Positions 5,713 to 6,447 of a stretch of 6,447 nt of DNA are shown here, in pieces. The position numbers and the translations under genes were made by a program. The notes beneath the pieces are model-generated. The model ran no database searches, was not told the origin of the DNA, and saw only the letters and a program-made list of their open reading frames with translations. How positions within the stretch are numbered: the first letter of the stretch is position 1; every line of letters begins with the position of its first letter. The DNA is from Lachnospiraceae bacterium UBA4292 (GTDB lineage Bacteria; Bacillota; Clostridia; Lachnospirales; Lachnospiraceae), in NCBI GenBank assembly GCA_002395865.1, contig DGVE01000174.1:1-6447 (forward strand), written 5' to 3'.

Positions 5713-6447
5713 TGAAGTCAGCTGATTTCCTTAAGTACAATGAGGAGACTAAGACCTATTACAAGGAACCCGAGCAGGCGGTAAGGGACGATGTGGAGAA
5801 ACACTACTGGCTCCACGTGGGACGCACGATACTCAAGGACTGGCGTCTGTATCTCATGCTGGTGCCCATGATCCTTGTGTTCCTGTTCTGGAGATATTTC
5901 CCGATGTATGAGCTTCTGGGATGCTTCAAGGACCCGAACAAGACCACGATAGCGGTCGCGTCCAGAGATTTTGTGGGTTTCTCCTCCTTTAAGAGACTCC
6001 TCTTTGGAGGGACGAACCTCTCGATGGAGTTCTGGAGAGCCATGAGGAACACCTTCCTCTTAAGCTTCTACGGACTGTGCTTCGGCTTCCCGATGCCCAT
6101 CGTGCTGGCTCTCTTCTTTAACGAGGTCAGAAGTGATATCGCGAGAAGCGTATACCAGGTGCTCACATACCTGCCTAAGTTCATGTCGACGGTCGTTATG
6201 ACCTCGCTCACCATCATGCTTGTGAGAAGCTCGAGCTCGTTCAATGAGATGGGTATCATCTCACAGGCGCTCGTAAAGCTCGGACTCATCAGCAGGGAGG
6301 TCGGCGAGACAGGACTTTTAAACCAGTCCGGTATGTTCAGGGCCATATACCAGATAACGGGTATCTGGGAGGGCGCGGGATACGACAGTATCGTATTCTT
6401 CGCCGCGATCATCGCCATATCTCCCACGAGCTACGAGGCGGCGCAGA
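5712..6447 (+). CDS. Sugar ABC transporter permease, LplB/YteP family (3' end outside window)
   Basis: The first 245 residues of an inner-membrane permease subunit; the reading frame is still open at the window edge. After a hydrophilic N-terminal tail of about 40 residues comes the first transmembrane helix (about 45-63), followed by FPMYELLG (63-70), matching the FPMY-type block of LplB proteins. FWRAMRNTFLLS (107-118), GFPMPIVLALFFNEVR (125-140) and YLPKFMSTVV (153-162) are typical of the binding-protein-dependent permease domain. The window ends in SPTSYEAAQ (237-245), the start of the EAA loop that contacts the ATPase. Relatives such as B. subtilis YteP/LplB import complex oligosaccharides, including rhamnogalacturonan fragments, with a second permease, a lipoprotein binding protein and often a shared MsmX-type ATPase. 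Those partners would be expected downstream. The ATG overlaps the preceding stop by one base, with GGAGG at 5697-5701. The N-terminal tail is somewhat longer than I expect for the family. The substrate is unknown; neighbours suggest pectin- or xylan-derived oligomers. Confidence 0.93.
   Translation, partial: MKSADFLKYNEETKTYYKEPEQAVRDDVEKHYWLHVGRTILKDWRLYLMLVPMILVFLFWRYFPMYELLGCFKDPNKTTIAVASRDFVGFSSFKRLLFGGTNLSMEFWRAMRNTFLLSFYGLCFGFPMPIVLALFFNEVRSDIARSVYQVLTYLPKFMSTVVMTSLTIMLVRSSSSFNEMGIISQALVKLGLISREVGETGLLNQSGMFRAIYQITGIWEGAGYDSIVFFAAIIAISPTSYEAAQ

Noticed and set aside
1..6447. CRISPR array, insertion sequence or phage elements
   Set aside because: No regularly spaced direct repeats, transposase motifs or integrase motifs are present.

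Overview
The window looks like a carbohydrate-use locus from a plant-fibre-degrading member of the Bacillota, most likely a Lachnospiraceae-type rumen or gut bacterium. This is inference. It rests on AGGAGG-type ribosome binding sites, heavy use of ATA and AGG codons in a GC-rich background, cytoplasmic pectin and hemicellulose enzymes, a stand-alone GGDEF protein with PAS-like and GAF-like flanks, and an LplB-family sugar permease. The genus cannot be read from the sequence.

Layout from left to right. Positions 1-157 are a hairpin-rich leader. Next, on the plus strand, come nadR (158-1174, NMN adenylyltransferase / ribosylnicotinamide kinase) and, 13 bp later, a short pectin methylesterase (1188-1922). 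A diguanylate cyclase (1933-3375, minus strand) converges on the esterase with only a 10 bp gap. A 124 bp AT-rich region (3376-3499) holds divergent promoters and a palindrome. It is followed by a GH43 glycosidase (3500-5101, plus strand). The last codons of the GH43 gene run through an AT-rich regulatory stretch that carries the same palindrome and the promoter of the next operon. That operon starts with an unrecognised multi-pass membrane protein (5143-5712) and continues, by a one-base overlap, into an LplB/YteP-family ABC sugar permease (5712 to the window edge, incomplete).

Inferred joint function: the ABC importer brings in pectin- or arabinoxylan-derived oligosaccharides. The GH43 enzyme and the methylesterase, both without signal peptides, finish them in the cytoplasm. 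The diguanylate cyclase and NadR have no direct role in that chemistry.

The most notable observation is that the 14-mer GTTAAAAAATTAAC occurs twice, in opposite orientations: once between the divergent cyclase and GH43 genes, and once upstream of the transporter operon. It is a good candidate operator for an unidentified regulator tying GH43, transporter and possibly c-di-GMP synthesis together. Second is the uncharacterised membrane protein fused by translational coupling to the permease. Third are two enzymes with eroded ends: the esterase lacks the usual N-terminal strand, and the GH43 C-terminus dissolves into the regulatory region.
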